Shown one piece after another: positions 1 to 9,520 of a stretch of DNA of 43,078 nucleotides. Within the stretch, counting starts at the first letter, position 1. Every line of letters starts with the position of its first letter. The stretch comes from Clostridia bacterium (lineage in GTDB: Bacteria > Bacillota > Clostridia > Christensenellales > CAG-917), in NCBI GenBank assembly GCA_024405515.1, contig JAKSOR010000005.1, positions 1-43,078 on the forward strand, in the 5' to 3' direction. Both the position numbers and the translations under genes were made by a program. Below the pieces are notes generated by a model, which was not told where the DNA came from, made no database searches, and saw nothing but the letters and a program-made list of their open reading frames with translations.

Positions 1-1
1 A

Positions 2-1561
2 AAGAATCCTGAAATTAAAGATAATGTAAATGTTAATTCCTCAAAGCCTGATATGAATTATATTAATCAGACACTTAATCAGGCAGAAGATAAGATGAAA
101 AATGCATTAGGTAATGTTATTGACATCGAAGATGAACCTGAGGAAGAAGAACCTGAGAAAAATGAGCCTGAGAATTCACAGCCTGAAAATAATGAACCGA
201 AGGAAGACGAAATCAATATTGAGGGACTTGAAGGTCATGATATCAATTCAATGGAAATCGATGAAGAAATCCATTATGAAGAGCCTAAAACTAAATTGCA
301 GCAGGCTGAAGACAAGGTAAACAGTTTCCTTAATGATGATTCCTTAGAAGATGAGAAAAAACCTGAAAAGACTGAAACAGTTGATGATATTCAGAAAAAG
401 ACAGATGAACTTGCAAGCAAGGTTGATGAAATAGTAAAAGAACCTTTATCAAATAAAGAACCTGAGAAGAAAGAGCCTGAAGCAGAAAAATCCGATAATG
501 GTGTTCCTGAACCATACAGTCCGGAACCTGATGAAAAGATGCTTCCGAAGCAGCAGCTCAATCATCTCAGTGATATGATTGACTCAATCAATGAGAGAAA
601 CGGCACGGCATTCTCAGCAAAAGGAACACGTAAGTTCCTGAGCAATCAGTTCAAAGCCGGAAAAGGTGAGACTCTTGCAGAACAGAGGGAAACATTTAAA
701 ACAAGTTACACCAATTTCTGTAAGGATGCTTTTGAGAACATGATGGAAAAGCGTGCTAGGATGCCGCTTAAAGACAGACCGTCACTTGAGCAGAGTCTTG
801 CTGATTTCCAGAAATACACCAAACAGCTCGAAAATCTTTCAAAGGCTAACGGCTGGATGCAGAAGGATGTTGAAATGGGTCCATACGGCGGACTTGAGTC
901 TTCAGAAATCAAGAAGATGCAGAAAGCAGCTCTTGATAAAGAGCCTAAGTCCACAATGGATGCTGTAAGGAACGAGCTTGTCAATGCAAAAGACCGTACA
1001 AAGGCACTTTCTGAGTTCTCTAAGAACTTTAAAGACCAGGTTGCAAAAGTTCCTGCAGCTGATAAAGAAAGCAGCGTTCAGGGCCCTGAGGCATCTCAGG
1101 CAATCGCCAAACTTAAAGCTCTTAATGATGTCCATAATAACAGGACAAGAGGCTTCAGATTTGCACATCCTATCCTTTACAGGAGAGAAGGAAAACTTCT
1201 CGACAGCACTCAGAAGGCACTCGAGGCAAAAGGTTATGACAGGGAAGTAATAGCCCAGATGCTTAAAGCTCCTGATACTCAGGATCCTGTAAAAGAGCAG
1301 TATGATAAAGACGCAAAGTCCATTGACGATATTGCTAAAAAAACAAAGAAGGAAATTAAATCTTTCGAAGAAAGAAAAGAAAAAGAAGACGAATTAGTAA
1401 GAAAGCATGTGAAGGGAATGAGAAAACAGATTTCAGTCCCTGAAGCAGATAATTCCAAAGATCTTGTAAATGTACCAAAAGAAATGAAGAGTCCGGCTGT
1501 ACAGAAAAAACTTGATATCCAGAAAACGAACAACCTTCAGGTCTCAGGTAAAGGCAAATAA
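2..1561 (+). CDS. Unknown acidic repeat-rich protein, 5' end outside window
   Basis: I do not recognise this protein. The reading frame is open to the first bases of the window, and the ATG at 53 has no ribosome site, so the true start is probably upstream and this is the C-terminal part (519 residues visible). Counting from the ATG at 53, residues about 25-55 are very rich in Glu-Pro, and a second Glu/Pro/Lys-rich stretch lies near 100-160. From about residue 170 the protein becomes a helical-looking Lys/Glu-rich domain. No signal peptide or membrane segment is visible. The region from about 177 (INERNGTAFS) and the C-terminal part (HPILYRREG...EAKGYDREV) resemble parts of the third gene downstream (FNKQEGTSFS; HPIKNALSN...ISRGYSEKA), so the two look like distant paralogues. 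The next gene follows 10 bases downstream, suggesting an operon. The coding frame is confident; the function is unknown. Confidence 0.8.
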   Translation, partial: KNPEIKDNVNVNSSKPDMNYINQTLNQAEDKMKNALGNVIDIEDEPEEEEPEKNEPENSQPENNEPKEDEINIEGLEGHDINSMEIDEEIHYEEPKTKLQQAEDKVNSFLNDDSLEDEKKPEKTETVDDIQKKTDELASKVDEIVKEPLSNKEPEKKEPEAEKSDNGVPEPYSPEPDEKMLPKQQLNHLSDMIDSINERNGTAFSAKGTRKFLSNQFKAGKGETLAEQRETFKTSYTNFCKDAFENMMEKRARMPLKDRPSLEQSLADFQKYTKQLENLSKANGWMQKDVEMGPYGGLESSEIKKMQKAALDKEPKSTMDAVRNELVNAKDRTKALSEFSKNFKDQVAKVPAADKESSVQGPEASQAIAKLKALNDVHNNRTRGFRFAHPILYRREGKLLDSTQKALEAKGYDREVIAQMLKAPDTQDPVKEQYDKDAKSIDDIAKKTKKEIKSFEERKEKEDELVRKHVKGMRKQISVPEADNSKDLVNVPKEMKSPAVQKKLDIQKTNNLQVSGKGK

Positions 1562-1571
1562 TAGGTGAAAT

Positions 1572-3185
1572 ATGGATATATCATTTTTAGAAAACGGAAA
1601 TTACGAATTTAAGCCAAAAGAAATTGATAAGAACTTAAGAGCTCTTCTTAAGGCAATGGGTATTGATGATTCCGAACAGAATATGAAAATCTACAAGGCC
1701 CATCTTGGCTTTAATGATAACAATCAGCCGCTTACCACTGAACTGTTCAAGGATTATTACAAGCGTACTCTGAAAATCTTTATGGACGAGATGAAGAAAG
1801 AAGCCAAAAAGAAACTTGAAAAAGAAGGGAAACAGCCTGTTCTTGACGGAAAGGATATTATGCATAAGTTCGATAATCTTATGCACAGTATAGGCGAGAA
1901 GCGTAACTACGATCTTGCAAAAGAAGAACTTGCAAAGAAATCAGAAAAAGCTCCGGTCAAAACAGAACCGAAAGCAAACGGTAAGACACCGGTTAAAGTT
2001 CAGGAAACTGTCACGGAGAGTGCTGCAGAAAAAGCACCAAAGAAAGGCGCAAAGGGAAAAGCTGCACCTGTAGCCGTCAAACCTCAGGAACCTAAGAAAG
2101 CCTCAGGCGGCGGACCTGTTTCTGATATGCAGCAGGACGGTTATATTCAGGGAAAGGATTACTACTGGTCAAAATTCATTGAATTTGATCCTAATGAAAA
2201 GGATCCTGTCGAAGAATATATGAGAAGACAGAGAACTTTCGGAAGATTTGTTGTTGAGCATTATACAAATTATGATAACAACCTTATAAGTAATTTCTTC
2301 AAAAAAGCATTCAGAACCGAAACATCATCAACTCCGACAGGATATTATGATTTTGATCCTTCTCTTATGAATGAAATTCATAAAAGAGAGATGTTCGATT
2401 TAATGGAGATAACTCTTGATGAAAAGGGCAAAGTGTCCAACATGACACAGTTCAAAGATTCATGCAAGAAAGTCGCACATTATTTCTTAAGAAATGTCGT
2501 TCCGAATAAATTCTTTACTCATACTGACGAAGAAATCACATCTGCACTTGAAGAAGCTGATAAGATTACAAAAGTCAAGGCTCCTAAAGACACAAAACTT
2601 CATCACCATCTCGGAATGAGTGACTCAAACTTTAATGAACTTAAGAATCAGATGGTTTTTGAAAATGCATTCTATTCATTAAAATGGATTTACTGCGGAA
2701 CATACGACAAACCTCTTGAAACAATTAAGGTTAAAAAGAATGATCTTGGTGAAAATAAGTCAAAGGCTTTCCTTGCAGTAAATCTCTTAAAGGGAATGAA
2801 GGAAATTTATGATAAAAGAAGTGCAATCTCCAAATTAATGCACGGAGATGAACTTGAAAAAATCAATGAATTCCAGAACTTCCTTGTACAGAAAGCCGGC
2901 ATTTCAGAAAGATTTATCAGCAATGAGCTTATCGATCCTGAACTTGCAGATAAAATGCGTGCAAAAGTTTTGGCCGAAGACATATTAAAGGCTTCAAAGG
3001 ATGCAGAAAAAGAGATAGACGGAATTAATAAAAAAGAGCTTTCTCCGGAGAAAAAAGCGGAAATAGAAAAAGAAACAAATCTCACAAACAAAAAGACAGA
3101 GCCTGCAAAGACCGCAGACACTAAGGTAAAGAGCAAAAATCTGAAAATAGATGAGCCACAGATTGCTCCTCCGAAAAAAAATTAA
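1572..3185 (+). CDS. Unknown Lys/Glu-rich soluble protein
   Basis: Unrecognised 537-residue protein. The start is well supported: TAGGTGA lies just upstream of the ATG and the preceding gene ends 10 bases before. Residues about 1-115 form a charged helical segment. Residues about 125-180 are an Ala/Pro/Lys-rich linker. A larger, better folded-looking domain follows, from about 190 to 480, with many aromatic residues (DYYWSKFIEFDP, FGRFVVEHYTNY, YSLKWIYCGTY). The C-terminus is again a Lys/Glu-rich tail. A stretch near residue 440 (QNFLVQKAGISERFISNEL) resembles the C-terminal motif shared by the flanking genes, so it may be a third, more diverged member of the same family. No signal peptide, membrane helix or catalytic motif is visible. 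Confidence 0.8.
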   Translation: MDISFLENGNYEFKPKEIDKNLRALLKAMGIDDSEQNMKIYKAHLGFNDNNQPLTTELFKDYYKRTLKIFMDEMKKEAKKKLEKEGKQPVLDGKDIMHKFDNLMHSIGEKRNYDLAKEELAKKSEKAPVKTEPKANGKTPVKVQETVTESAAEKAPKKGAKGKAAPVAVKPQEPKKASGGGPVSDMQQDGYIQGKDYYWSKFIEFDPNEKDPVEEYMRRQRTFGRFVVEHYTNYDNNLISNFFKKAFRTETSSTPTGYYDFDPSLMNEIHKREMFDLMEITLDEKGKVSNMTQFKDSCKKVAHYFLRNVVPNKFFTHTDEEITSALEEADKITKVKAPKDTKLHHHLGMSDSNFNELKNQMVFENAFYSLKWIYCGTYDKPLETIKVKKNDLGENKSKAFLAVNLLKGMKEIYDKRSAISKLMHGDELEKINEFQNFLVQKAGISERFISNELIDPELADKMRAKVLAEDILKASKDAEKEIDGINKKELSPEKKAEIEKETNLTNKKTEPAKTADTKVKSKNLKIDEPQIAPPKKN

Positions 3186-3235
3186 AAAATATTTTTATTT
3201 GTCTTTATGTTGTCATAGTGTGAAAGTTAGAATAT

Positions 3236-3244
3236 TGGTATAAA
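3236..3244 (+). promoter_or_regulatory. Probable extended -10 promoter
   Basis: TGG followed by TATAAA gives an extended -10 element, with a predicted transcript start near 3251. The AAGGTGA ribosome site and the ATG at 3264 follow. No good -35 box lies at the usual distance; a TTGTCA at 3210 is 23 bases away, which is too far. It would give the third unknown gene a transcript of its own. Confidence 0.45.
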
Positions 3245-3263
3245 ACTTAAAAAAGGTGAAATT

Positions 3264-4325
3264 ATGCCTGTATCAATAGAAGAATTTAATAAACAGGAAG
3301 GGACATCATTCAGTCAGGAAAACTTTAACAGGGGATTCATGACTGTCCTTTCAGGTTTGAACGATGACAAATATAAAGATGCCTTTTCAAGACTGTATTT
3401 TTCCGCACTGAAGGAAGCAGTCTTTTCTCATGTAAAGTCTGACAGAGAAACAGATATTGTCCAGTGTATGGATAATTTCGAAAACATGTTTAAGACTTCG
3501 ATTGATGAGTATAACGGATTTGTTACCAGAGTTTCCGAGTCTCTGTATTCAAAGAATACAGTTAAGTTCCTTGAATACGGCGGAATGGGTAAAAACAGAA
3601 TAAAGGAAGAAGTTGACAAATTTGTCAGTGCGCTTCCTCAGACAAAGAAGGATGAATACGGGAAGAAGATAGTTGATTCTGCAGCCGAAGATATTCCTTG
3701 GGGATTCAGGGGAAATGCTGAGGACAAGGAAACAAAGATGTTCAAAGCATCCATGCGTCAGATTAACGGAATTTTCGACGGATGTCCGACCGTAAAATTC
3801 TTTGAAGGTAAGCCTGATGAAATCGAGGTTCCTGTATGCGTTGATTATTACGGGGAAAAACCGCAGACAATTAATTTCGGAAAGGATAAGAAAACACTTT
3901 CATACAGTGAGTCAAAACTTTCTGATGAACAGAAATTAACAGAATCGGTACAGGTTATCAAAGCCGCTGAGGAGATAAAAAGCGAACAGCCGAAGAATTA
4001 CAGTATCCTTCATCCTATCAAGAATGCTTTATCCAATAAGGTCATAGACCAGCTTAAAAAAGCAGTAATTAGCAGGGGATATTCAGAAAAAGCTTTCAAC
4101 GAGGAATATCAGAAGGCGTCGCCACTCACGGATACAGTTAAAAAGTATCATGATACGATTTCTAATTATATAAGTGAGACAAAAGTCAAATCTCAGGTAA
4201 ATCAGGCAGATCTTACTAAGAGTCTTGAGAAATCAACCAACATGGAAGCAGAAAAAGCAGCAAAATTAGCCGCTGAATCAAAATCTAAGGAAGTATCAAA
4301 AGACCTTCCAGTAAATAAAAAGTAG
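3264..4325 (+). CDS. Unknown protein, paralogue of first gene
   Basis: Unrecognised 353-residue protein. The ATG follows an AAGGTGA ribosome site with the same downstream context as the site of the gene before it. The protein is charged and mostly helical in appearance, with no signal peptide or membrane segment and a Lys/Ala/Glu-rich tail from about residue 310. Its N-terminal 120 residues and its block near 245-300 can be laid alongside the C-terminal half of the first gene (shared elements: NxxxGTxFS, YGG, HPI, an (R/K)GYxxE/K motif and a following Lys/Tyr helix). By-eye similarity is low but in the same order, so common ancestry is likely. Its job is unknown; the neighbours give no clue beyond the small membrane protein 7 bases downstream. 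Confidence 0.8.
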   Translation: MPVSIEEFNKQEGTSFSQENFNRGFMTVLSGLNDDKYKDAFSRLYFSALKEAVFSHVKSDRETDIVQCMDNFENMFKTSIDEYNGFVTRVSESLYSKNTVKFLEYGGMGKNRIKEEVDKFVSALPQTKKDEYGKKIVDSAAEDIPWGFRGNAEDKETKMFKASMRQINGIFDGCPTVKFFEGKPDEIEVPVCVDYYGEKPQTINFGKDKKTLSYSESKLSDEQKLTESVQVIKAAEEIKSEQPKNYSILHPIKNALSNKVIDQLKKAVISRGYSEKAFNEEYQKASPLTDTVKKYHDTISNYISETKVKSQVNQADLTKSLEKSTNMEAEKAAKLAAESKSKEVSKDLPVNKK

Positions 4326-4332
4326 GTATTAA

Positions 4333-4791
4333 TTGTCACAGGGATTAATAATTTTCTTAATAGTTCTTGCATGTGTTGTGGGCGTAGTCGAAATAGTGGC
4401 TACGCACTTTGTCCATAAACATTATGTTGATACATACGGTGTCAAAATCTACGGAAGCGGACTGGTATGTGCTTTTGCACTGGCAGGATTCATTTTCTCC
4501 ATTTTCATGCTTGTCAGCGGCAGTATGGTAGGGGTCGCGATTTTACTCGTGTCACTTCTTGCATTCGGATTCGTCTTTTACTTCAATATTAAAAAACTCG
4601 GAGTCAAAAAAGGCCTGATTCTTGTTCTTGTTGAGATTCTTTTATGTTTCGGATGTCTGTTTGAACCGGTGGAACTCGTAGCCTTCAGAAAAAAGGAATA
4701 TGAAGAGTTTAACGGTAAAAACAATATGCTTTCGAAAAAACAGTTTGAAGATTACTACGGAGTAAACGATTCAAAACCGAAGAAAAAATAG
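4333..4791 (+). CDS. Small multi-pass membrane protein, unknown
   Basis: A 152-residue protein starting at TTG, 7 bases after the previous stop, with a weak TAGGT-type ribosome site. About four hydrophobic segments are visible, at roughly residues 3-24, 38-60, 64-84 and 93-113. A charged cytoplasmic-looking C-terminal tail of about 40 residues follows and ends in PKKK. No motif identifies a family. Its position directly behind three unknown, mutually related soluble proteins suggests that it could anchor or serve that set, but this rests only on gene order. The start is uncertain because it is non-ATG. Confidence 0.7.
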   Translation: MSQGLIIFLIVLACVVGVVEIVATHFVHKHYVDTYGVKIYGSGLVCAFALAGFIFSIFMLVSGSMVGVAILLVSLLAFGFVFYFNIKKLGVKKGLILVLVEILLCFGCLFEPVELVAFRKKEYEEFNGKNNMLSKKQFEDYYGVNDSKPKKK

Positions 4792-4831
4792 ATTTTACAG
4801 TTATTTAATATAAAATATTAAAGTTTTTGGA

Positions 4832-4858
4832 GCGGATATTAGGATATTCGCTTTTTTA
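4832..4858 (+). terminator. Rho-independent terminator
   Basis: GCGGATAT pairs with ATATTCGC (eight pairs including one G-T) around a TAGG loop, followed directly by a run of T. It ends the unknown-gene cluster and separates it from dnaG. Confidence 0.8.
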
Positions 4859-4892
4859 TTCGTATATATAAGTGAGGAGAATTTTCAGAATT

Positions 4893-6689
4893 ATGCCAAG
4901 TGATGAATATCAGGATTTTTTAAGAGAACTGAAACTTAGGACTAATCTTGTGGATACGATTTCCAGATATGTTCCTGTCCAGAAAAAGGGCGGGAGATTT
5001 TTCTGTGTATGTCCGTTCCATGCAGACAAGAACCCTTCCATGGCAATTAATGAACAGGATGGCTATTATCATTGTTTTGCATGTCAGGCTACAGGAGATG
5101 CCATTAAGTTTATTATGGATATCGAATCCATTGAATTCGGAGAGGCAATAAAAATCCTCGCTGAAAAGGCAAATATTCCTGTCCCTGAATTTAAGAAAGA
5201 CCCTCAGGCCGAAAAGAAAAAAGCTCACAGTGATGTTCTTAAACAGATTATGGTTGAGGCTGCAAAATTTTACAGAGGCAATCTTGTTGATGAGATTAAG
5301 GGGAAAGAAGCAAGGGAATATCTTGAATCAAGAGGAATAAACGATGAGATTTCAAAACGCTACGGACTCGGAGTGTCTCTTGATTACGAAACTCTCCCGA
5401 AATATCTCAGATATAAGGGTTTCAAGCTCTCAGACATCAAGGAATGCGGTCTTATAGCAAATGTCGATAAACCATCAGATATGTTTGCAAATAGGGTTAT
5501 TGTCCCTATCATCGACTCAATGGGCAATGTCGTGGCATTCGGCGGACGTGTATATCACGGTGAAGACAAAACCATGGATGTTGCAAAATACAAGAACTCA
5601 ACAAACACACCGCTTTTTAACAAGAGCTATTTTGTGTACGGCATTAACTTTGTGAAAAGAGACAGAAAGACTGCTGGCCCTGTTCAGGATCTGATTCTTG
5701 TTGAGGGATATATGGATGTCATTGCCCTCGGTACGGCAGGTATTAATAATGTCGTCGCCGGTATGGGAACAGCTCTCACAGAAGGCCAGGCAAGGGAAAT
5801 AAAGAAGATAGTCAGCACGATATATGTGTGTTATGACGGTGATTCGGCAGGGAGAAAAGCTACATTTAAGAATATCGACATTTTGGACAGTGTCGGATTT
5901 GATGTGAAAGTTATGTCCCTTGAAAACGGTGAAGACCCGGATGAGGCAATAAAGAATCACGGAAAGGAATATTATCTTAAAAAGAAAGAAGAAGCTTTAT
6001 CAATAACCGAATACAAGTTAAAACTCTGTGAACTTGCCTTTGATCTCAAAACAACCGAAGGGAAGGCAAAATATGTACAGAATGCGGTAAAGGTTCTTAA
6101 AAAATTTGCCGATGATGAGGCAAGACTTGAAGTTTATGCAAAAATAGTCTCGGGTCTCAGCGGTGTTTCCGTGGATGCAATAAAGAAATCGGCAGTTTCA
6201 GGAGTTAAGGTCAATATGGATGACAAAGCCAAACCGAAAATTGCTCCTGATAACGATGAGGCTAAAAACAGAAGGGCATCAAGATTCATACTCAACAGAA
6301 TAATGACAAATGCACCGTATGTGAATCTTACTGAAATAAGTCCATTATGGTTTAATAATGCAACCCATAAAGAAATTTACAACTACGCTGTTAATCTTGA
6401 AAAGGGCACCGATTTCAATGTCGGACTGATGTTCAGCACTATTGAAAACAATGATGAGATAACGGCAATCCTTGATATCTCGCTCAAGTTTAACCCTTAT
6501 GAAAAAGACAGAGAATACTATTTAGGATGCCTTAACACAATTGCAAATGATTATATCCAGGGCAGAATAGATGCTTTGTCGTCACAGCTTAACAAAATCA
6601 CGGATTCAAAAGAAAAGAGACCTCTGCAGATTGAAATACAGGATTTAAAACGCAAAAAACACTCAACAGATTTAAAAGATAAAATTTAG
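4893..6689 (+). CDS. dnaG: DNA primase
   Basis: DNA primase lays RNA primers for lagging-strand synthesis and works with the DnaB helicase. The protein has 598 residues, close to the usual length of about 600. The N-terminal CHC2 zinc finger is complete (C40, H43, C61, C64). The Toprim core follows, with EGYMDV at about 271, YDGDSAG near 315 and a DPDE motif after it. The C-terminal third would be the helicase-binding region. I chose the ATG at 4893 because the GTG at 4872 overlaps the AGGAGA ribosome site and would add residues not usual for the family. It heads an operon with the sigma factor genes, the classic macromolecular synthesis arrangement; rpsU, which precedes dnaG in some bacteria, is absent here. 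Confidence 0.97.
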   Translation: MPSDEYQDFLRELKLRTNLVDTISRYVPVQKKGGRFFCVCPFHADKNPSMAINEQDGYYHCFACQATGDAIKFIMDIESIEFGEAIKILAEKANIPVPEFKKDPQAEKKKAHSDVLKQIMVEAAKFYRGNLVDEIKGKEAREYLESRGINDEISKRYGLGVSLDYETLPKYLRYKGFKLSDIKECGLIANVDKPSDMFANRVIVPIIDSMGNVVAFGGRVYHGEDKTMDVAKYKNSTNTPLFNKSYFVYGINFVKRDRKTAGPVQDLILVEGYMDVIALGTAGINNVVAGMGTALTEGQAREIKKIVSTIYVCYDGDSAGRKATFKNIDILDSVGFDVKVMSLENGEDPDEAIKNHGKEYYLKKKEEALSITEYKLKLCELAFDLKTTEGKAKYVQNAVKVLKKFADDEARLEVYAKIVSGLSGVSVDAIKKSAVSGVKVNMDDKAKPKIAPDNDEAKNRRASRFILNRIMTNAPYVNLTEISPLWFNNATHKEIYNYAVNLEKGTDFNVGLMFSTIENNDEITAILDISLKFNPYEKDREYYLGCLNTIANDYIQGRIDALSSQLNKITDSKEKRPLQIEIQDLKRKKHSTDLKDKI

Positions 6690-6699
6690 GAGATAAAAC

Positions 6700-7767
6700 A
6701 TGGCACAGTCAGAACTTCTTAAAACCGAAATAAATAACATTATTGAATTCGCCAAATCACTTGGCGGTGTAATTGCTCAGGATGAGATAATGACAAGACT
6801 TGAGACTTACGGGCTTTCCGCTGAGGAAGTGGACAATGTATTTAATGAACTTGCCAAGAACAATATCAAAATTCAGGAAGATGAAACAGAATCAGTACAG
6901 GAACTTGATACTGAAATTGAAAGCAACGTAGATGACTCTGTTAAGATTTATCTTAAGGATATCGGAAGAGTACCTCTTCTTTCCGCAGATGAGGAAGTCA
7001 TTCTTGCCCAGAAGATAGAGACAGGAACAGACGAAGAGAAAAAGGAAGCAAAGGACAAACTTGCCGAAGCAAACTTAAGACTCGTTGTTTCAATCGCAAA
7101 AAGATATGTAAACAGGGGTCTTCAGTTCCTTGACCTTATTCAGGAAGGAAACATCGGCCTTATGAAGGCGATTGAGAAATTCGATTATACAAAAGGATAT
7201 AAATTCTCGACATATGCAACATGGTGGATCCGTCAGTCTATAACGAGAGCTATTGCAGACCAGGCAAGAACAATCCGTATTCCTGTACATATGGTTGAGA
7301 CAATCAATAAGCAGGTAAAGGCCACAAGACAGCTTCTTCAGAAACTCGGCCGTGAACCTAGTTCCGAAGAAATTGCTGAATATCTCGGTGTCACTGAGGA
7401 AAGAGTACGTGAAATACAGAAGATTGCCCAGGACCCTGTTTCTCTTGAAAGCCCGATAGGAGAAGAGGAAGACAGCCATCTCGGCGATTTTATTGAGGAT
7501 ACAAATGCCATTTCACCGGCAGAAGCAGCTGAAAGAAAGATGCTCAGAGCCCAGCTTGAAAAAATAATGGAAGATCTTTCCGCAAGAGAACAGAAAGTAT
7601 TGCGTTTAAGATTCGGTTTTGAAGACGGAAGAACAAGAACTCTTGAAGAAGTCGGTAAGGAATTCAATGTCACAAGAGAAAGAATCCGTCAGATTGAGAA
7701 CAAAGCATTAATGAAACTTAGGAGTCCTAAATTCAGAAAACAGCTTGGATACGATAATTTCGATTAA
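6700..7767 (+). CDS. rpoD: Primary sigma factor RpoD, copy 1
   Basis: Sigma-70 family primary sigma factor directing RNA polymerase to housekeeping promoters. All regions are present in 355 residues: a short region 1.1 at the N-terminus, region 1.2 ([16 protein letters not shown]), regions 2.1-2.4 including the melting segment around [14 protein letters not shown], region 3, and region 4.2 with the recognition helix ([16 protein letters not shown]). This size is usual for Firmicutes, which lack the long insert seen in E. coli. An AGGAGA ribosome site precedes the ATG, 10 bases after dnaG. The next gene is a second complete copy. This copy has the conventional C-terminal ending ([12 protein letters not shown]), so it may be the ancestral housekeeping factor. 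Confidence 0.95.
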   Translation: MAQSELLKTEINNIIEFAKSLGGVIAQDEIMTRLETYGLSAEEVDNVFNELAKNNIKIQEDETESVQELDTEIESNVDDSVKIYLKDIGRVPLLSADEEVILAQKIETGTDEEKKEAKDKLAEANLRLVVSIAKRYVNRGLQFLDLIQEGNIGLMKAIEKFDYTKGYKFSTYATWWIRQSITRAIADQARTIRIPVHMVETINKQVKATRQLLQKLGREPSSEEIAEYLGVTEERVREIQKIAQDPVSLESPIGEEEDSHLGDFIEDTNAISPAEAAERKMLRAQLEKIMEDLSAREQKVLRLRFGFEDGRTRTLEEVGKEFNVTRERIRQIENKALMKLRSPKFRKQLGYDNFD

Positions 7768-7779
7768 TTGGAGATGAAA

Positions 7780-8862
7780 ATGGAAAAATCTGAATTACTG
7801 ACAAATGAAATAAACGGCATAATTGAATTCGCCAAATCACTTGGCGGTGTTATTGCTCAGGATGAGATAATGACAAGACTTGAGACTTACGGTCTTTCAG
7901 CCAAAGAAGTCGATAACGTCTTTAATGAACTTGCTAAGAATAATATTAAAATCCAGGATGATGAGACGGATTTACAGGATCTTGATACAGATATTGAAAG
8001 CAACGTAGATGACTCTGTTAAGATTTATCTTAAGGATATAGGAAGGGTTCCTCTTCTTTCTGCAGATGAGGAAATTATTCTTGCACAGAAGATTGAAACA
8101 GGAACAGAAGAAGAGAAAAAGGCAGCTAAGAACAAACTCGCTGAAGCCAACTTAAGACTTGTAGTTTCAATCGCAAAAAGATATGTAAACAGAGGCCTTC
8201 AGTTCCTTGATCTTATTCAGGAAGGAAATATCGGTCTTATGAAAGCAATCGAGAAATTTGATTACACAAAAGGGTACAAATTCTCAACATATGCAACATG
8301 GTGGATCCGTCAGTCTATAACCAGGGCAATTGCAGACCAGGCAAGAACGATCCGTATTCCTGTACATATGGTAGAGACCATTAATAAACAGGTAAGAGCA
8401 GCAAGACAGCTGACTCAGAAACTCGGCCGTGAACCAAGCACTGAAGAAATCGCAGAATATCTCGGCGTATCAGAGGAAAAAGTCATTGAAATACAGAGAA
8501 TTGCAATTGAACCTGTTTCTCTTGAAAGCCCTGTAGGCGAGGAAGAAGACAGTCATCTCGGTGATTTTATACCGGATAATAATAATCCTTCACCATCTGA
8601 GGAAGTAGAAAGAAAAATTCTTAAGGAAGAACTCTGTGCAGTACTGAGTAATCTTAAACCGAGAGAGGAAAGGGTACTGAGATTAAGATTCGGCCTTGAT
8701 GATTCGAAACCGAGAACTTTAGAGGAAATAGGTGCCGAATTCGGTGTCACAAGAGAGAGAATCCGTCAGATAGAAAGCAAGGCCATTATGAAATTAAGAA
8801 ATCCTAAAAATCTGAAGATTTTAGGTCTTGAGGATCTCAATATTTATTACGATGCCAATTAG
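7780..8862 (+). CDS. Second RpoD-like primary sigma factor, tandem duplicate
   Basis: A 360-residue sigma factor beginning 12 bases after the first copy stops. The ATG at 7780 sits 6 bases after a GGAG; the earlier TTG and ATG in the same frame overlap that site. Regions 1.1 through 2.4 and the start of region 3 are almost identical to copy 1, including every residue of the promoter-melting segment. Divergence is concentrated in late region 3, region 4.1 and the tail, where this copy ends in [13 protein letters not shown] instead of the usual short ending. Region 4.2 keeps [16 protein letters not shown]. Both copies are intact, with no frameshift. It should recognise very similar promoters; a regulatory or condition-specific role is inference. 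It overlaps trmK by 11 bases. Confidence 0.93.
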   Translation: MEKSELLTNEINGIIEFAKSLGGVIAQDEIMTRLETYGLSAKEVDNVFNELAKNNIKIQDDETDLQDLDTDIESNVDDSVKIYLKDIGRVPLLSADEEIILAQKIETGTEEEKKAAKNKLAEANLRLVVSIAKRYVNRGLQFLDLIQEGNIGLMKAIEKFDYTKGYKFSTYATWWIRQSITRAIADQARTIRIPVHMVETINKQVRAARQLTQKLGREPSTEEIAEYLGVSEEKVIEIQRIAIEPVSLESPVGEEEDSHLGDFIPDNNNPSPSEEVERKILKEELCAVLSNLKPREERVLRLRFGLDDSKPRTLEEIGAEFGVTRERIRQIESKAIMKLRNPKNLKILGLEDLNIYYDAN

Positions 8863-9520
8863 GATTGATGAAAGACTGACAAAAATCGCATCACTGGTTG
8901 ATTACGGCACAGTTGCCGATGTTGGATGTGATCACGGGAAACTCGGTTATTACCTTGTAAGCACGGACAGGGCATCCAAAGTAATAGCAACTGACATATC
9001 CGAACCTTCGTTAAGGAAGGCAGAAGAACTTGTTCTTACCAACGGATGTGAAGAACTTATGGAATGCCGACTTTGTGACGGACTCGACAAAGTCTCAGAC
9101 AAAGAAGCCGAAACCGTGATAATTGCAGGTCTTGGCGGTGATGTGATTTCAGAAATCATCTGCCGCGCATATGAAAGCGGTAAGTCGTTTGATAAGTTTA
9201 TTCTTTCGGCAAATACACATCCTGAAAAGGTCAGGGAAGCACTTTCAGGGACCGGACAGAAAATTGTGTATGATGAGGATTTGGAGTGTGCAGGCAAAAG
9301 GTATTCTGTAATAAAGAGCGTAAAAGGTCAGGAAAGTCTTTCTCAAATGCAGATAAGATTCGGAGCATTTTACAAAACCAGTGAGGCTTTCGGTATATAC
9401 GGAAAAAAGGATCTCGGAATCCTTGAAAAACTGCTCAGGGATAATCCAGGCTCTGAGAACCTTAAAGAAAAAACATACCTTCTAAGAAAAGCATTAGGAG
9501 AAAGAAATGAAAATCAGTGA
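8852..9520 (+). CDS. trmK: tRNA (adenine22-N1)-methyltransferase TrmK
   Basis: S-adenosylmethionine-dependent methyltransferase that modifies A22 in the D-loop of bacterial tRNAs. The 222-residue protein begins MPIRIDERL, followed by the binding motif [11 protein letters not shown] near residue 22, and carries IIAGLGGD further on, both characteristic of the TrmK (YqfN) family. I placed the start at the ATG at 8852, inside the end of the sigma gene; the longer frame from 8828 has no ribosome site. The 14-base overlap with nif3 repeats the yqfN-yqfO order of Bacillus subtilis, which supports the call. Confidence 0.9.
   Translation: MPIRIDERLTKIASLVDYGTVADVGCDHGKLGYYLVSTDRASKVIATDISEPSLRKAEELVLTNGCEELMECRLCDGLDKVSDKEAETVIIAGLGGDVISEIICRAYESGKSFDKFILSANTHPEKVREALSGTGQKIVYDEDLECAGKRYSVIKSVKGQESLSQMQIRFGAFYKTSEAFGIYGKKDLGILEKLLRDNPGSENLKEKTYLLRKALGERNENQ

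Noticed and set aside
3183-3200. AT-rich palindrome AAAAATATTTTT after the second gene as a terminator
   Set aside because: The stem has no G-C pairs and is too weak to call; only a promoter is supported in this gap.
4872-4892. GTG at 4872 as the dnaG start
   Set aside because: It overlaps the AGGAGA ribosome site; the ATG at 4893 gives the normal family N-terminus.
7768-7779. TTG at 7768 or ATG at 7774 as the start of the second sigma factor
   Set aside because: Both overlap or crowd the GGAG site; the ATG at 7780 has normal spacing and aligns with copy 1.
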